Virus record (IMG/VR): IMGVR_UViG_3300036790_000034
Coordinates: 33,492-97,491 of that record
Length of the DNA: 64,000 nt
Strand: one strand, 5' to 3'
DNA from: a virus
The translations under genes were made by a program, and so were the position numbers. The notes under the pieces were generated by a model. That model saw nothing but the letters and a program-made list of their open reading frames with translations, did no database searches and had not been told where the DNA came from. Within the stretch, counting starts at the first letter, position 1; every line of letters starts with the position of its first letter. Shown here piece by piece: positions 55,849 through 62,949 of the stretch.

Positions 55849-55949
55849 CAGTGCCCCCTCGTTGCGAACTCGAAGATGATGACGACCCACAATCCAATTT
55901 CGATTGCGTCTCGCAGTGTCAGCAGAATTTCGTGACCTCGACGACCCAT
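55848..55949 (-). CDS. 33-residue membrane peptide
   Basis: An ATG at 55949 with GGAG eight bases upstream opens a 33-aa peptide with a charged start (MGRRGHEILLTLRDAIEIGL) and the hydrophobic WVVIIFEFA. It starts inside the 55919 gene and ends on the next start (TGATG). The tight fit favours translation. Confidence 0.45.
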   Translation of the reverse strand: MGRRGHEILLTLRDAIEIGLWVVIIFEFATRGH

Positions 55950-56080
55950 TTGTCATTCTCCTCGTAGGCCGACTCGTAGGATACGTGGTCGGAGTCAACG
56001 AAGTCAATGCCCTCGGTGAAGGCGATTGCTTCAGCTTCGGTGTCGAACTCTTCGCGGTAGACCTGAGAATCAGTTGCCAT
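55919..56080 (-). CDS. Small acidic protein
   Basis: ATG 56080 after GGGAGGAAG gives 53 aa: ATDSQVYREEFDTEAEAIAF, TEGIDFVDSDHVSYESAYEE and NDKWVVEVTKFC. It is strongly acidic and looks like a compact alpha/beta unit. Small acidic phage proteins often inhibit host enzymes by DNA mimicry, but nothing here proves this. Confidence 0.55.
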   Translation of the reverse strand: MATDSQVYREEFDTEAEAIAFTEGIDFVDSDHVSYESAYEENDKWVVEVTKFC

Positions 56081-56333
56081 CTTCCCTCCCCTTGTTGTCG
56101 CACTTCGCACAGTTCTGGCCGTGACCGCCACAGAAGTCGCAGCAGCCATCGCCCACAAAATGCGTGACGCGGTTGCTCAACTGTTTCTGCATTCGCTTTT
56201 TATTCGCGTGGGTCCGATTGCTCTGGCACCAGCCACAGCTTCCGCCCGTCCGACAGCTACGGCTATGCTTCGCCGCACCCCGGTACGGCTTGCGGTGTTC
56301 CTTCCCCGCCGCGATAGCTTTATCCAGTGACAT
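56070..56333 (-). CDS. Cys-rich zinc protein
   Basis: ATG 56333 with GGAGG upstream gives 87 aa. It contains SRSCRTGGSCGWCQSNRTHA and GDGCCDFCGGHGQNCAKCDN, nine cysteines that could hold two zinc ions, the second resembling DnaJ-type CxxCxGxG repeats. The body is basic. RNA or DNA binding is plausible. Confidence 0.55.
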   Translation of the reverse strand: MSLDKAIAAGKEHRKPYRGAAKHSRSCRTGGSCGWCQSNRTHANKKRMQKQLSNRVTHFVGDGCCDFCGGHGQNCAKCDNKGREDGN

Positions 56334-56361
56334 AGAGACCTCCCTGCCGGATGGGGCACCG

Positions 56362-56805
56362 TTATGCCCACCCCGGCTTTTGCAGTTGTGGTTCATAGAC
56401 AATCTCGTCCGGTAACACCAGAGCAAAATGGTCCGCGTTGAATCGTGAGTGATTGCTGACAATGCCGCCATTCTTGCTGCGATACGCCGTCCTCACTTCG
56501 ATGCGAAGCAGCTTCCCGTCTTTCAAAATGGCGAGGTCGCATGAGCAAGCAGGACTGAGTGCTCGAAAGACCTCGTAGCCCTTCGCGAGTAGGTCCACCG
56601 AGACTCGTAATTCTGAGATGGCTCCAACCGTCCCGGTATTGATGCCGGGGTATGCCGACTGGCACCCGAGACTCTTGTTGTAGTGTGCCGTCTGGCATGG
56701 CACACTGTGGAACTTCTGATTCACGCGGCGAGTCTTGAAGGACACCCCGCATGGACAAATGACTTCTCTGAGTGGCTGGCGTTGACCGCCATAGGTATCT
56801 GGCAT
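56362..56805 (-). CDS. PD-(D/E)XK-type endonuclease with zinc finger
   Basis: The 147-aa protein has an N-terminal zinc motif (VICPCGVSF...VPCQTAH). It continues with GTVGAISELRVSVDLLAKGY, EVFRALSPACSCDLAILKDG and LLRIEVRTAY. The Glu in SELR, Asp in SCDLAI and ExR in IEVRT form the nuclease core of the group-I-intron-endonuclease/PDDEXK type, with Arg in place of the usual Lys. A strong promoter candidate directly precedes the gene, as expected for a free-standing mobile nuclease. Confidence 0.7.
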   Translation of the reverse strand: MPDTYGGQRQPLREVICPCGVSFKTRRVNQKFHSVPCQTAHYNKSLGCQSAYPGINTGTVGAISELRVSVDLLAKGYEVFRALSPACSCDLAILKDGKLLRIEVRTAYRSKNGGIVSNHSRFNADHFALVLPDEIVYEPQLQKPGWA

Positions 56806-56825
56806 ATAATCCTCCGTCTAAGGCC

Positions 56826-56854
56826 ATAATAGCCGATTAACGGTCGATTGTCAA
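56826..56854 (-). promoter_or_regulatory. Strong sigma70-type promoter
   Basis: On the minus strand TTGACA (56854-56849) and TATTAT (56831-56826) are separated by exactly 17 bases in an AT-rich gap. The -35 overlaps the stop of the 56855 gene. It points at the PD-(D/E)XK gene (ATG 56805) and the downstream replication genes. It is the best consensus promoter seen in the minus block. Confidence 0.72.
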
Positions 56855-57016
56855 TCAAATCCACCACCACCAGCACCACATTTTCCGTTCGTCCGTCTCC
56901 GATGTTTGTAGCTCGATTCTCGGGGATTCTACCTTGTAGACAAGTCCACAGATTCGACATCGAAAGCCGAACCCGTGGACCTCCAGCCTCAGTTGCCCAC
57001 AGCGTGAGCACACCAT
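56855..57016 (-). CDS. 53-residue zinc-ribbon protein with poly-Trp end
   Basis: ATG 57016 after AGGAGGCGTC gives a ribbon with CSRCGQLRLEVHGFGFRCRI and CGLVYKV (two CxxC pairs), and an unusual tail KMWCWWWWI. The two CxxC knuckles resemble rubredoxin-like or transcription-factor ribbons. The Trp-rich tail may insert into a membrane or a hydrophobic partner site. Confidence 0.6.
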   Translation of the reverse strand: MVCSRCGQLRLEVHGFGFRCRICGLVYKVESPRIELQTSETDERKMWCWWWWI

Positions 57017-57024
57017 GACGCCTC

Positions 57025-57237
57025 CTATTGTGTGCATGGCTCGACGAACGAGCCGTTGAGGTAGAAGGCTTCGTGCAGTGAGCACATCGTGCCCGCGTTG
57101 ACATCCACGCGGGCATAGTCGTGTGCCACGGAGCCGTCGGCCTGTGGAGTGTCAATCCGCTGGACGACGTACGTGCGAGGATGATAGAACATCATCCCCG
57201 CAGCAATCAGCATGGCGACGAGCAGGAGCAATTTCAC
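57025..57237 (-). CDS. Small membrane-anchored protein
   Basis: A GTG at 57237 after GGAGGGG, overlapping the previous stop (GTGA), gives 70 aa. KLLLLVAMLIAAGMMFYH is a signal-anchor and the rest is a polar domain with two cysteines (TMCSLHEAF, VEPCTQ). It is probably in the membrane with its C-terminus outside. The function is unknown. Confidence 0.55.
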   Translation of the reverse strand: MKLLLLVAMLIAAGMMFYHPRTYVVQRIDTPQADGSVAHDYARVDVNAGTMCSLHEAFYLNGSFVEPCTQ

Positions 57238-57701
57238 TTTCCCCTCCGGGTTTCGTGTCCTGTCTCGTCCTCGCCGCCGACCGTAGGCACGCGGCACTGA
57301 GTGCAGAGCAATTCGTTCTGGTTAATTTCGTCACCGCACGAACCGCAGATTGATGCGTGCTTCTTTTGCTCCGTAGCCTGCCATGACATTTTCTCCAGTG
57401 GGCTAGTTGCCCGTGACGATGTTACGCAAACGGTCTCGCTCTCCTCGATTTTACGCCGCACTTTGTCGGCAGAGATTTCGCTGTCTTTGCAGGCCAGCGT
57501 GCTTCCAGTCTGGGGAGAGTTGAAGTAAACGAGTCCTTCCATGTAACCGACCCACTGTCCGCCGCCTTCTGTGACTGCGAGACGTGCGAGTGATTCACTA
57601 GACTCGGGTGTTGGGGGAACGCTCGTCTGACGCATCCACTTGCCTGTGAATGCGACAACCAGAGCGTAGAGAATCGAACCGACGATGTAGAATGCTTTCA
57701 C
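57234..57701 (-). CDS. Membrane protein with C-terminal zinc ribbon
   Basis: A GTG at 57701 (GGAGCATC upstream) gives 155 aa: an N-terminal membrane segment (AFYIVGSILYALVVAF), a polar region with GGGQWVGYMEGLVYFNSPQT, and CGSCGDEINQNELLCTQCRV near the end. A membrane-tethered ribbon is unusual. It is linked by overlaps to genes on both sides. Confidence 0.55.
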   Translation of the reverse strand: MKAFYIVGSILYALVVAFTGKWMRQTSVPPTPESSESLARLAVTEGGGQWVGYMEGLVYFNSPQTGSTLACKDSEISADKVRRKIEESETVCVTSSRATSPLEKMSWQATEQKKHASICGSCGDEINQNELLCTQCRVPTVGGEDETGHETRRGK

Positions 57702-57841
57702 AGTGATGCTCCTCTCGCTTTGCGGTTGGGCCGCTTCGGTGGAAATGCTAACACAACGTAGACCGAGAATCCAGAGATGGTGTCTTCGCGAAGAAAAGTT
57801 TTGAAGCCTGCTGGCTTACTGGCGTGATTCCGATGACGCAA
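57698..57841 (-). CDS. Small hypothetical peptide
   Basis: A TTG at 57841, two bases after the DUF2997 stop and behind CAGGTAG, would give 47 aa with TISGFSVYVVLAFPPKRPNR and a basic end. Its stop overlaps the GTG of the next gene. Translation depends on the weak TTG start, so it remains tentative. Confidence 0.35.
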   Translation of the reverse strand: MRHRNHASKPAGFKTFLREDTISGFSVYVVLAFPPKRPNRKARGASL

Positions 57842-57843
57842 GA

Positions 57844-58041
57844 CTACCTCGTGATGCAGGTAGTCTTGGTCGGAAGTTCGTGGTACTCCGGCTTCTGCTT
57901 CATGGCTGTCACGTCGCCGCCTAGAGCCTTCGAGACCGCCTCTTGAATCGCATGGCATCCTTTGCCGTGGAATCCTTTGAGGTCCAGTTCAACGTCGCCA
58001 GTCTCAGGGTCGATTGTTACGATTGCAATTTCGCCTGCCAT
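57844..58041 (-). CDS. DUF2997 protein
   Basis: The 65-aa protein is GEIAIVTIDPETGDVELDLK, then GFHGKGCHAIQEAVSKALGG and a terminal KPEYHEL. This I-x-I---G-v-v-v-GF-G-xC----xL---LG pattern is that of DUF2997, a small family usually encoded next to DUF1257 (Ycf35-like) proteins, as here. Its role is unknown. In bacteria the pair often accompanies an AAA ATPase, which is also present at 60528. Confidence 0.75.
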   Translation of the reverse strand: MAGEIAIVTIDPETGDVELDLKGFHGKGCHAIQEAVSKALGGDVTAMKQKPEYHELPTKTTCITR

Positions 58042-58060
58042 GTTGCCCTGCTTTCTGCGA

Positions 58061-58501
58061 CTAGAACGTCGCGGTCATCTTCATGTACTTGATTTGAATC
58101 TTGCCGTTGACCATCTCTTTGCCGAGATACTTGAACCCGTTCTTCGCGAGTTCTTTCTTGACTCGCTTGTCCGAGTAAGATGTCTTCAGGCCAGCCAGCC
58201 ACTTCGTGTTGTGCTTGCCGCTGTCGTACTGCGAGATGATAGCGTCATAGCACTTCGTGACGGGGTCCAGTTTGAAGCCGAGGTCGTTGGCTACTCCACC
58301 GACGTGATTGCGACGGACGATGATGTTCGCCTTGTCACCAGTCTTGTCGAGGTAATGGGTTGGACGCCCGTGCCAGTCGTAAAGCTGCTGGGGCACTTCG
58401 TGATACTCGATGTGCTCACGCTTGTAGCCCATCTCGACAAGGGCGTCGATGAGAACTTCCCGGTCCTTACATTTTGTGGTCGTCTTTCGATATTCGCTCA
58501 A
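58061..58501 (-). CDS. DUF1257 (Ycf35-like) protein
   Basis: The 146-aa protein has KDREVLIDALVEMGYKREHI, VPQQLYDWHGRPTHYLDKTG, DKANIIVRRNHVGGVANDLG, FKLDP and CYDAIISQYD. The KDRE-LI-AL--LG, PQ-LYG-HGD, IIIR--IG---ND-GF and Y-AIISEYD motifs define DUF1257. In cyanobacteria and plastids Ycf35 has no settled function. It lies between DUF2997 and an inserted HNH gene. Confidence 0.82.
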   Translation of the reverse strand: MSEYRKTTTKCKDREVLIDALVEMGYKREHIEYHEVPQQLYDWHGRPTHYLDKTGDKANIIVRRNHVGGVANDLGFKLDPVTKCYDAIISQYDSGKHNTKWLAGLKTSYSDKRVKKELAKNGFKYLGKEMVNGKIQIKYMKMTATF

Positions 58502-58878
58502 GGCTTTGTCCTCCGATTCAGAATTTTATCCCAGCGTTGTAGATACCGCAAGGCTTTCTTTACCAGTCTTGGCGAATCCTCGAACCCGCCGAGGCTGGTA
58601 TTACATCTCGGACACAGCACCCCACGTCGGCACCGTATGCAGCCATTTCGTGGAACGTGCGTACAAAATCGTTTAGCGGTCTCGTGACTGTGGTCGAGGT
58701 TAAACTTAGTCAGTCGCCGTTCGCAAATTTCACAACGTTTGGCGATGTCACGTAACTGTTTTCTCCGTTGTCTACGACGGGCGTTGTTGTGCTCACGAAG
58801 GCGTTTCTTGTCCGCCGCGTATCGCCGCTTTCCGTATGCCCTCATCCGTGCTAAATTTTGTTCGCGTGTTAGCGGCAT
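58498..58878 (-). CDS. HNH / endonuclease VII-like nuclease
   Basis: The 126-aa protein has a very basic start (RMRAYGKRRYAADKKRLREH), CEICERRLTKFNLDHSHETA, VPRNGCIRCRRGVLCPRCNT and SLGGFEDSPRL. It has the same two-cysteine-pair insert as the 35732 and 43522 genes. It overlaps the DUF1257 start by 4 bases, so it has entered that operon without breaking coupling. Confidence 0.86.
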   Translation of the reverse strand: MPLTREQNLARMRAYGKRRYAADKKRLREHNNARRRQRRKQLRDIAKRCEICERRLTKFNLDHSHETAKRFCTHVPRNGCIRCRRGVLCPRCNTSLGGFEDSPRLVKKALRYLQRWDKILNRRTKP

Positions 58879-58882
58879 TCTT

Positions 58883-59245
58883 TCACCCCTTCAGAAACCA
58901 TTCATTCAGGAATGCGACTTCGGCTTCGATAGCCTCTTGTCGATTCTTAAATCGCTGGAGTAGTATCACGCCAGCCGTTGGCCGGGTATCGACCAACCAC
59001 TCAGTCTGCCACTGCCTCGTCCAATCCGCGACACGTCCTCGCTCACCAAAGAATGTACGAAGTAAACGAAACACTTGGCGATACCCCCAATTCGTGGGGA
59101 GTACATGAGATGCACGGGCGGTCACAACTTCTCCAAGTTCCGCAAAAATATCGTGTTCGGAAGTTTTGAGGTATACTAAATTCCCCTCTTCGTCGATGGT
59201 GACCGTCAGCACTTGCTGCTCTGGCTTTGCGAATAGCTTGTCCAT
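58883..59245 (-). CDS. Hypothetical phage protein
   Basis: The 120-aa protein has VLTVTIDEEGNLVYLKTSEH, RASHVLPTNWGYRQVFRLLR, TFFGERGRVADWTRQWQTEW and EAIEAEVAFLNEWFLKG. The block ASHV-P----R--F--LR---G--GRVA-WTR-W is also seen in other phage proteins I cannot name. It lies between the GRKFR-ending helical protein and an HNH gene. Confidence 0.55.
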   Translation of the reverse strand: MDKLFAKPEQQVLTVTIDEEGNLVYLKTSEHDIFAELGEVVTARASHVLPTNWGYRQVFRLLRTFFGERGRVADWTRQWQTEWLVDTRPTAGVILLQRFKNRQEAIEAEVAFLNEWFLKG

Positions 59246-59284
59246 AAGTCCTCTCTGAGAATACAGCCGGGGGAGGGCTGTTGT

Positions 59285-60202
59285 CTAGCGGAACTTGCGT
59301 CCCGTCTCTTGAACCAGAACCGCAGCCGTCTGTTTGATGACTGCGACCTTGTCTGCAACGTACTTCTTGAGGTTCTGTGACTCGCGAATCTTGTCCATCG
59401 TCACGCCCTTCAGGATGCTACGGAGTGGGGAGACGACTTTCTCCTGATACTCAGCATCACCCGCGAGGTCGCGATTCGTGAACGTGTCCAGATACTCGGT
59501 GAGGTTCGTGATTGTGGTGTCGAAAAGTTTCTTCGACTTGCCAGTGACAGGGTCAGGCGTCAACGCGTTGACCAGAGCATCGACCGCCGTCATGCCCATC
59601 ACTCGCATCGTGTCACGCCATTCAAGAACTGCCTCGTGGCGAATCGCGAGTTCCTTCTCCAGTTCCATCGCGACGATGAAGTCCGGCAGACCTTCGAGGT
59701 TGATGGCACCGACCGGACGGATGTTGAACGTGAACGAGAAGCCAGCTTCGACTTCATCTGACTTCGGATAATCACCACGGTCAAACTTATCACCGAGTGC
59801 TTCAGCGATTGGCTTGAAGTCTACCGCTTCGAGTGCTCGGTAGGTCGCCATGAACTTCGCGACCAGAGACGGACGACGAATCTCTTGATACGCACGCAGC
59901 GACTTGTATATCGCCGCGAGTTCCGTCTTCTGGATGAAGCGAGTCGCTTTGCTGTAACGTGACGACTTGCTGTCGATGTGACGCGTCATGTAGCCGTCTT
60001 GACTGCGAATCTCATCGAGTTCAGGAGAGTCAATCAACTGCTTCTGGTGACGCAGGAGAGTTTTATCTGCTGTCGTGACCACTTCGAGGTTGCGAATCTG
60101 ACGCATCCTGCCTATCCCCATCGTGGTGTGCGTTGTGATGAAAACACAAGCCTCAGTTTTCTTGAGGCTCACAGAGGCTAACGCGGGTGCGGGTGCTGAC
60201 AT
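59285..60202 (-). CDS. Helical partner of AAA ATPase, ends in GRKFR
   Basis: The 305-aa protein is mostly helical with RHIDSKSSRYSKATRFIQKT, ELAAIYKSLRAYQEIRRPSL and a long central region with LEKELAIRHEAVLEWRDTMR. It resembles the DUF3150-type proteins that accompany phage or bacterial AAA ATPases, but this is not certain. The last five residues GRKFR equal those of the AAA ATPase and the SWIM protein. A GGAG site precedes the ATG, which lies within the end of an HNH gene. Confidence 0.55.
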   Translation of the reverse strand: MSAPAPALASVSLKKTEACVFITTHTTMGIGRMRQIRNLEVVTTADKTLLRHQKQLIDSPELDEIRSQDGYMTRHIDSKSSRYSKATRFIQKTELAAIYKSLRAYQEIRRPSLVAKFMATYRALEAVDFKPIAEALGDKFDRGDYPKSDEVEAGFSFTFNIRPVGAINLEGLPDFIVAMELEKELAIRHEAVLEWRDTMRVMGMTAVDALVNALTPDPVTGKSKKLFDTTITNLTEYLDTFTNRDLAGDAEYQEKVVSPLRSILKGVTMDKIRESQNLKKYVADKVAVIKQTAAVLVQETGRKFR

Positions 60203-60524
60203 TGGATTCTCCTAGCCACTTTGCAGCGGCGGTTATGAGTTTGAGACTATCCTCGAACTTACCAAGCCCGAGGTTGCAACTGTGGCAGAGCAAACCACGA
60301 AACTCTTTCGTGTCATGATTGTGGTCTGCACAAGGTCGCAAGGTTTCGCTGAACTCCCGCTCACAGATGCCACAGCGATTATGTTGCTTCGCGATGGCAC
60401 CCGTGAATTGTTCAGGAGTGCAGCGTCCGTTCCTTTGTCGATAGTAGAGACTCAACCGTTCGTGGTTGCGTGCCTTATACCGACGATTCTTAGCAAGGAT
60501 GTTTGGGGGAGTTTTCATGAGCAC
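60153..60524 (-). CDS. HNH / endonuclease VII-like nuclease
   Basis: The 123-aa protein has KNRRYKARNHERLSLYYRQR, CGICEREFSETLRPCADHNH, FRGLLCHSCNLGLG and AAKWLGESN. It sits between the AAA ATPase and its helical partner. Its last 16 codons overlap the partner's start, so they are probably extra read-through residues beyond the normal end of the fold. AGGTAGG before the ATG is part of the codons for the ATPase GRKFR tail and stop. Confidence 0.87.
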   Translation of the reverse strand: MLMKTPPNILAKNRRYKARNHERLSLYYRQRNGRCTPEQFTGAIAKQHNRCGICEREFSETLRPCADHNHDTKEFRGLLCHSCNLGLGKFEDSLKLITAAAKWLGESNVSTRTRVSLCEPQEN

Positions 60525-60527
60525 ATC

Positions 60528-62102
60528 CTACCTGAACTTTCTACCATCCTCACTTGGGACAATGGATGGCTCGTACTTCGTAACCGGGGGCGAGTATTTG
60601 TAGACTCCCGGCTTGCTGGCCGACAGGAAGCGGCCAGTCGCATAGTTGCGGAGGTTGTCCATCTGCTCACGGTGAGATGAGAGCAGCGGAACGACGTGCT
60701 GTCCGGCTTCGGTGAGGTCCATCCCCATTGCCTCAGCCTTGAATGCACAGTTGTTCACGTCGCGACCAGTCCAGTCGTCCATCTTCGGAAGCGGCTGTTT
60801 CGGGTCCAGTTTATACTTGGCAATCTTCAACTTCATGATGCCCTGTTTCTCAGCCTCATCGGGCACGTCGAAGAAGTAGATGCCGCCGACTTGGAACCGC
60901 GAGATTAGCTCAGGTGGCAGACCGTCGAGCGAGTTCGCGGATGCAATCAACCAGATGCGAGGATTGCTGACGCCCTCGACACCGCCGCTGATTGCGTTGA
61001 GCACCTTGTGAGCGGTGCGTTGATGACGTGACGACTTGCCAACGTGCTCGTGTTCCATCGCGGGCAGCGAGTATTCGATGACAGGTGTCTCGAACTCACC
61101 GCCGATGCAGAACACTGACCATGACTTCGACGAACCCGGAACGCCGAGGAGCAGCGTGCAGACCACGTCGTTGTCGTTGACCCACGTCAACCATTCACCA
61201 AGCAGGTTGCCCTTGGTGCCGGATGAGTCTGTGCCGTTGCCTGAGAACTGACGTTGAATCTCATCCATGCGGACGATGACGTTGGGCCGATACTTGCCCG
61301 CGAAGAACTTGTTCGCCAGCGTGCGGATGACATCGCAGCCGTACATGTCCTTCAACGTTTCGCCTTTGTTGATGTGATACGTCAGCCCCGGATTGGCAGA
61401 GACGATTGTCTTTTTGCGTGACCAGAGGGACGCGAAGTCCATCTTGCCAGTCTTCATGTCGAGCGACTGAGAGAAAGCCTGCTCTGCCGGGAATGCCGGG
61501 AGGCCGATGGTAGCGGCCACGCATTTCTCAATCACTTCAGCCGTCGCTGCATTCTTGCACGCGGGATACTTCTGTGCCGCGTACGCGAATGTGTCAGTGA
61601 CAATCTTCGCGAGTTCTTCGCGAGTGGGCAGTGGCTCCTCAAGCACCAGCATGTCCTGCTGAAGTTCGCCGGGGAGTTCATCGCCCATGCCTACAAGGTT
61701 GACCAGCATGTTGCCGCGTGCCTTGTAGAGATTGCGACAGTTCCATTCGGCCTGAATGACTCGCTGGTCTTTCTCCCAGACCAACTGCGGATTGTGAATG
61801 AATGCGATGACATCCTCTTTCGCTTTCTCAAGAGTCGTCAACGCCAGCGTGAGGTCCACAGTCGCGGCCAACTCGCCGCCGACTTCAGATGCCATCTCGT
61901 TCAGTGCCTCGCCGCCAATCTTGTTGAGGCCGACCAACCCGTGTATGCTATCCCACGACACAAGCGGAGTTAAGGCAGCTAACTCTTTGCCCAACGATTT
62001 TGTGATGCTTTGAATAGTACTTGATGGGTCAAAGGTTCGCACGGTTACTAAGGGCGTTGATATCGCTCGTGCCGAAGAGAACATATCAATGAAGGACTTC
62101 AT
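60528..62102 (-). CDS. AAA ATPase, Ycf46/phage AAA type, ends in GRKFR
   Basis: The 524-aa protein starts MKSFIDMFSSARAISTPLVT, continues with an unusual helical N-terminal half, then NVIVRMDEIQRQFSG (about 274-288), LLLGVPGSSKSWSVF (Walker A 320-327), and RIWLIASANSLDGLPPELIS with RFQVGGIYFFDVP (sensor 1 and arginine-finger region). This DE-x-E/Q before the P-loop and SxxL-PEL--RF after it fit a phage AAA family related to Ycf46. With DUF1257 (Ycf35-like) and DUF2997 nearby, it forms a recognisable cluster whose job is not known. The stop is followed by an HNH gene 3 bases on. Confidence 0.75.
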   Translation of the reverse strand: MKSFIDMFSSARAISTPLVTVRTFDPSSTIQSITKSLGKELAALTPLVSWDSIHGLVGLNKIGGEALNEMASEVGGELAATVDLTLALTTLEKAKEDVIAFIHNPQLVWEKDQRVIQAEWNCRNLYKARGNMLVNLVGMGDELPGELQQDMLVLEEPLPTREELAKIVTDTFAYAAQKYPACKNAATAEVIEKCVAATIGLPAFPAEQAFSQSLDMKTGKMDFASLWSRKKTIVSANPGLTYHINKGETLKDMYGCDVIRTLANKFFAGKYRPNVIVRMDEIQRQFSGNGTDSSGTKGNLLGEWLTWVNDNDVVCTLLLGVPGSSKSWSVFCIGGEFETPVIEYSLPAMEHEHVGKSSRHQRTAHKVLNAISGGVEGVSNPRIWLIASANSLDGLPPELISRFQVGGIYFFDVPDEAEKQGIMKLKIAKYKLDPKQPLPKMDDWTGRDVNNCAFKAEAMGMDLTEAGQHVVPLLSSHREQMDNLRNYATGRFLSASKPGVYKYSPPVTKYEPSIVPSEDGRKFR

Positions 62103-62545
62103 GATTTAGCTCCTGATTGGAATTTGTAAACTTTCGCAATGTGTTCAAGATATTGGTCTTGGCTCAGAGTTCGTTTAGCGAGGTTATCGACGTTGCAACA
62201 AGGCAAACAGTTTTCTATCTGATACCCAATTGCATTGTCTGCTCTGTCGATACCTAGCGATGGTGTCTGTCCGCAATAAATGCAAGGGCTGTTCATCATC
62301 GCCACGAAAATATCATATGGCAACTCGAACACAAGGCCACGTTTGACAGCGGAATTACGGTACGAGCGGTAGACGCCCTCGGGTTTGCATCGAGGACAAT
62401 AAGAACGTTGGCGAAGGTGTGAACAGACGCCATTGCCCTTACAATCAACACATTGATATTTATGTCTACCGTGAGGACATGTCGAGGCACCACCACATTC
62501 GGCACAACGACATAATCTATGACCGTGCTTGCATTTTGTTTTCAT
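62099..62545 (-). CDS. HNH endonuclease with zinc-repeat N-terminus
   Basis: The 148-aa protein begins with three CxHG...CxxC units (CKHGHRLCRCAECGG, CPHGRHKYQCVDCKG, CSHLRQRSYCPRC) and has CIYCGQTP, LGIDRADNAIGYQIENCLPC and CNVDNLAKRTLS. The second zinc pair of the core is changed to CCNVDN, so metal binding may be altered. It overlaps the AAA ATPase start by 4 bases. Confidence 0.8.
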   Translation of the reverse strand: MKTKCKHGHRLCRCAECGGASTCPHGRHKYQCVDCKGNGVCSHLRQRSYCPRCKPEGVYRSYRNSAVKRGLVFELPYDIFVAMMNSPCIYCGQTPSLGIDRADNAIGYQIENCLPCCNVDNLAKRTLSQDQYLEHIAKVYKFQSGAKS

Positions 62546-62552
62546 AAAACAC

Positions 62553-62681
62553 TTACCAGCATTTGACTACGAAATGAGTAACGACTACTGCGGTCGTCCC
62601 AATCAATATGGGCCAGAGCAACAGTCGTACGATGAACAGGGGCAACAGAATCAAACCACCTAAAAGGTTAAAAATTTTCAC
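62553..62681 (-). CDS. 42-residue membrane peptide
   Basis: A GTG at 62681 with AGGAGG upstream encodes KIFNLLGGLILLPLFIVRLL and LWPILIGTTAVVVTHFVVKC, two hydrophobic segments. The excellent ribosome site in a 145-base gap supports it. The function is unknown. Confidence 0.55.
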   Translation of the reverse strand: MKIFNLLGGLILLPLFIVRLLLWPILIGTTAVVVTHFVVKCW

Positions 62682-62690
62682 GACTGCCTC

Positions 62691-62927
62691 CTATAAAGAT
62701 GCGATGTGGTTGGGTTCAGTAATTTCGCGGCTGCGTTGTTCCGCAGCATCACGGTTAATTAAACCACAACTTAGCTTGTGACCAGAGCGGCAGTCACAGT
62801 GTGGGCATTCGATGCCTTCGTTCTGCAAGGCAAGAACACGCGTGTACTCATCGACGCCGCCGTTCAGCTTCGACTTGAGTTCGTTGACGCGTGCAAAATT
62901 TCCACCGCCTTCAAAGTATCGCGACAT
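62691..62927 (-). CDS. Hypothetical Cys/His protein
   Basis: The 78-aa protein has a helix (NFARVNELKSKLNGGVDEYT, RVLALQNEG), then IECPHCDCRSGHKLSCGLIN with four Cys and two His, and an acidic end. AGGAGCACAC precedes the ATG. It may be a small zinc-binding regulator. Confidence 0.55.
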   Translation of the reverse strand: MSRYFEGGGNFARVNELKSKLNGGVDEYTRVLALQNEGIECPHCDCRSGHKLSCGLINRDAAEQRSREITEPNHIASL

Positions 62928-62949
62928 TGTGTGCTCCTATGGATTGAAC

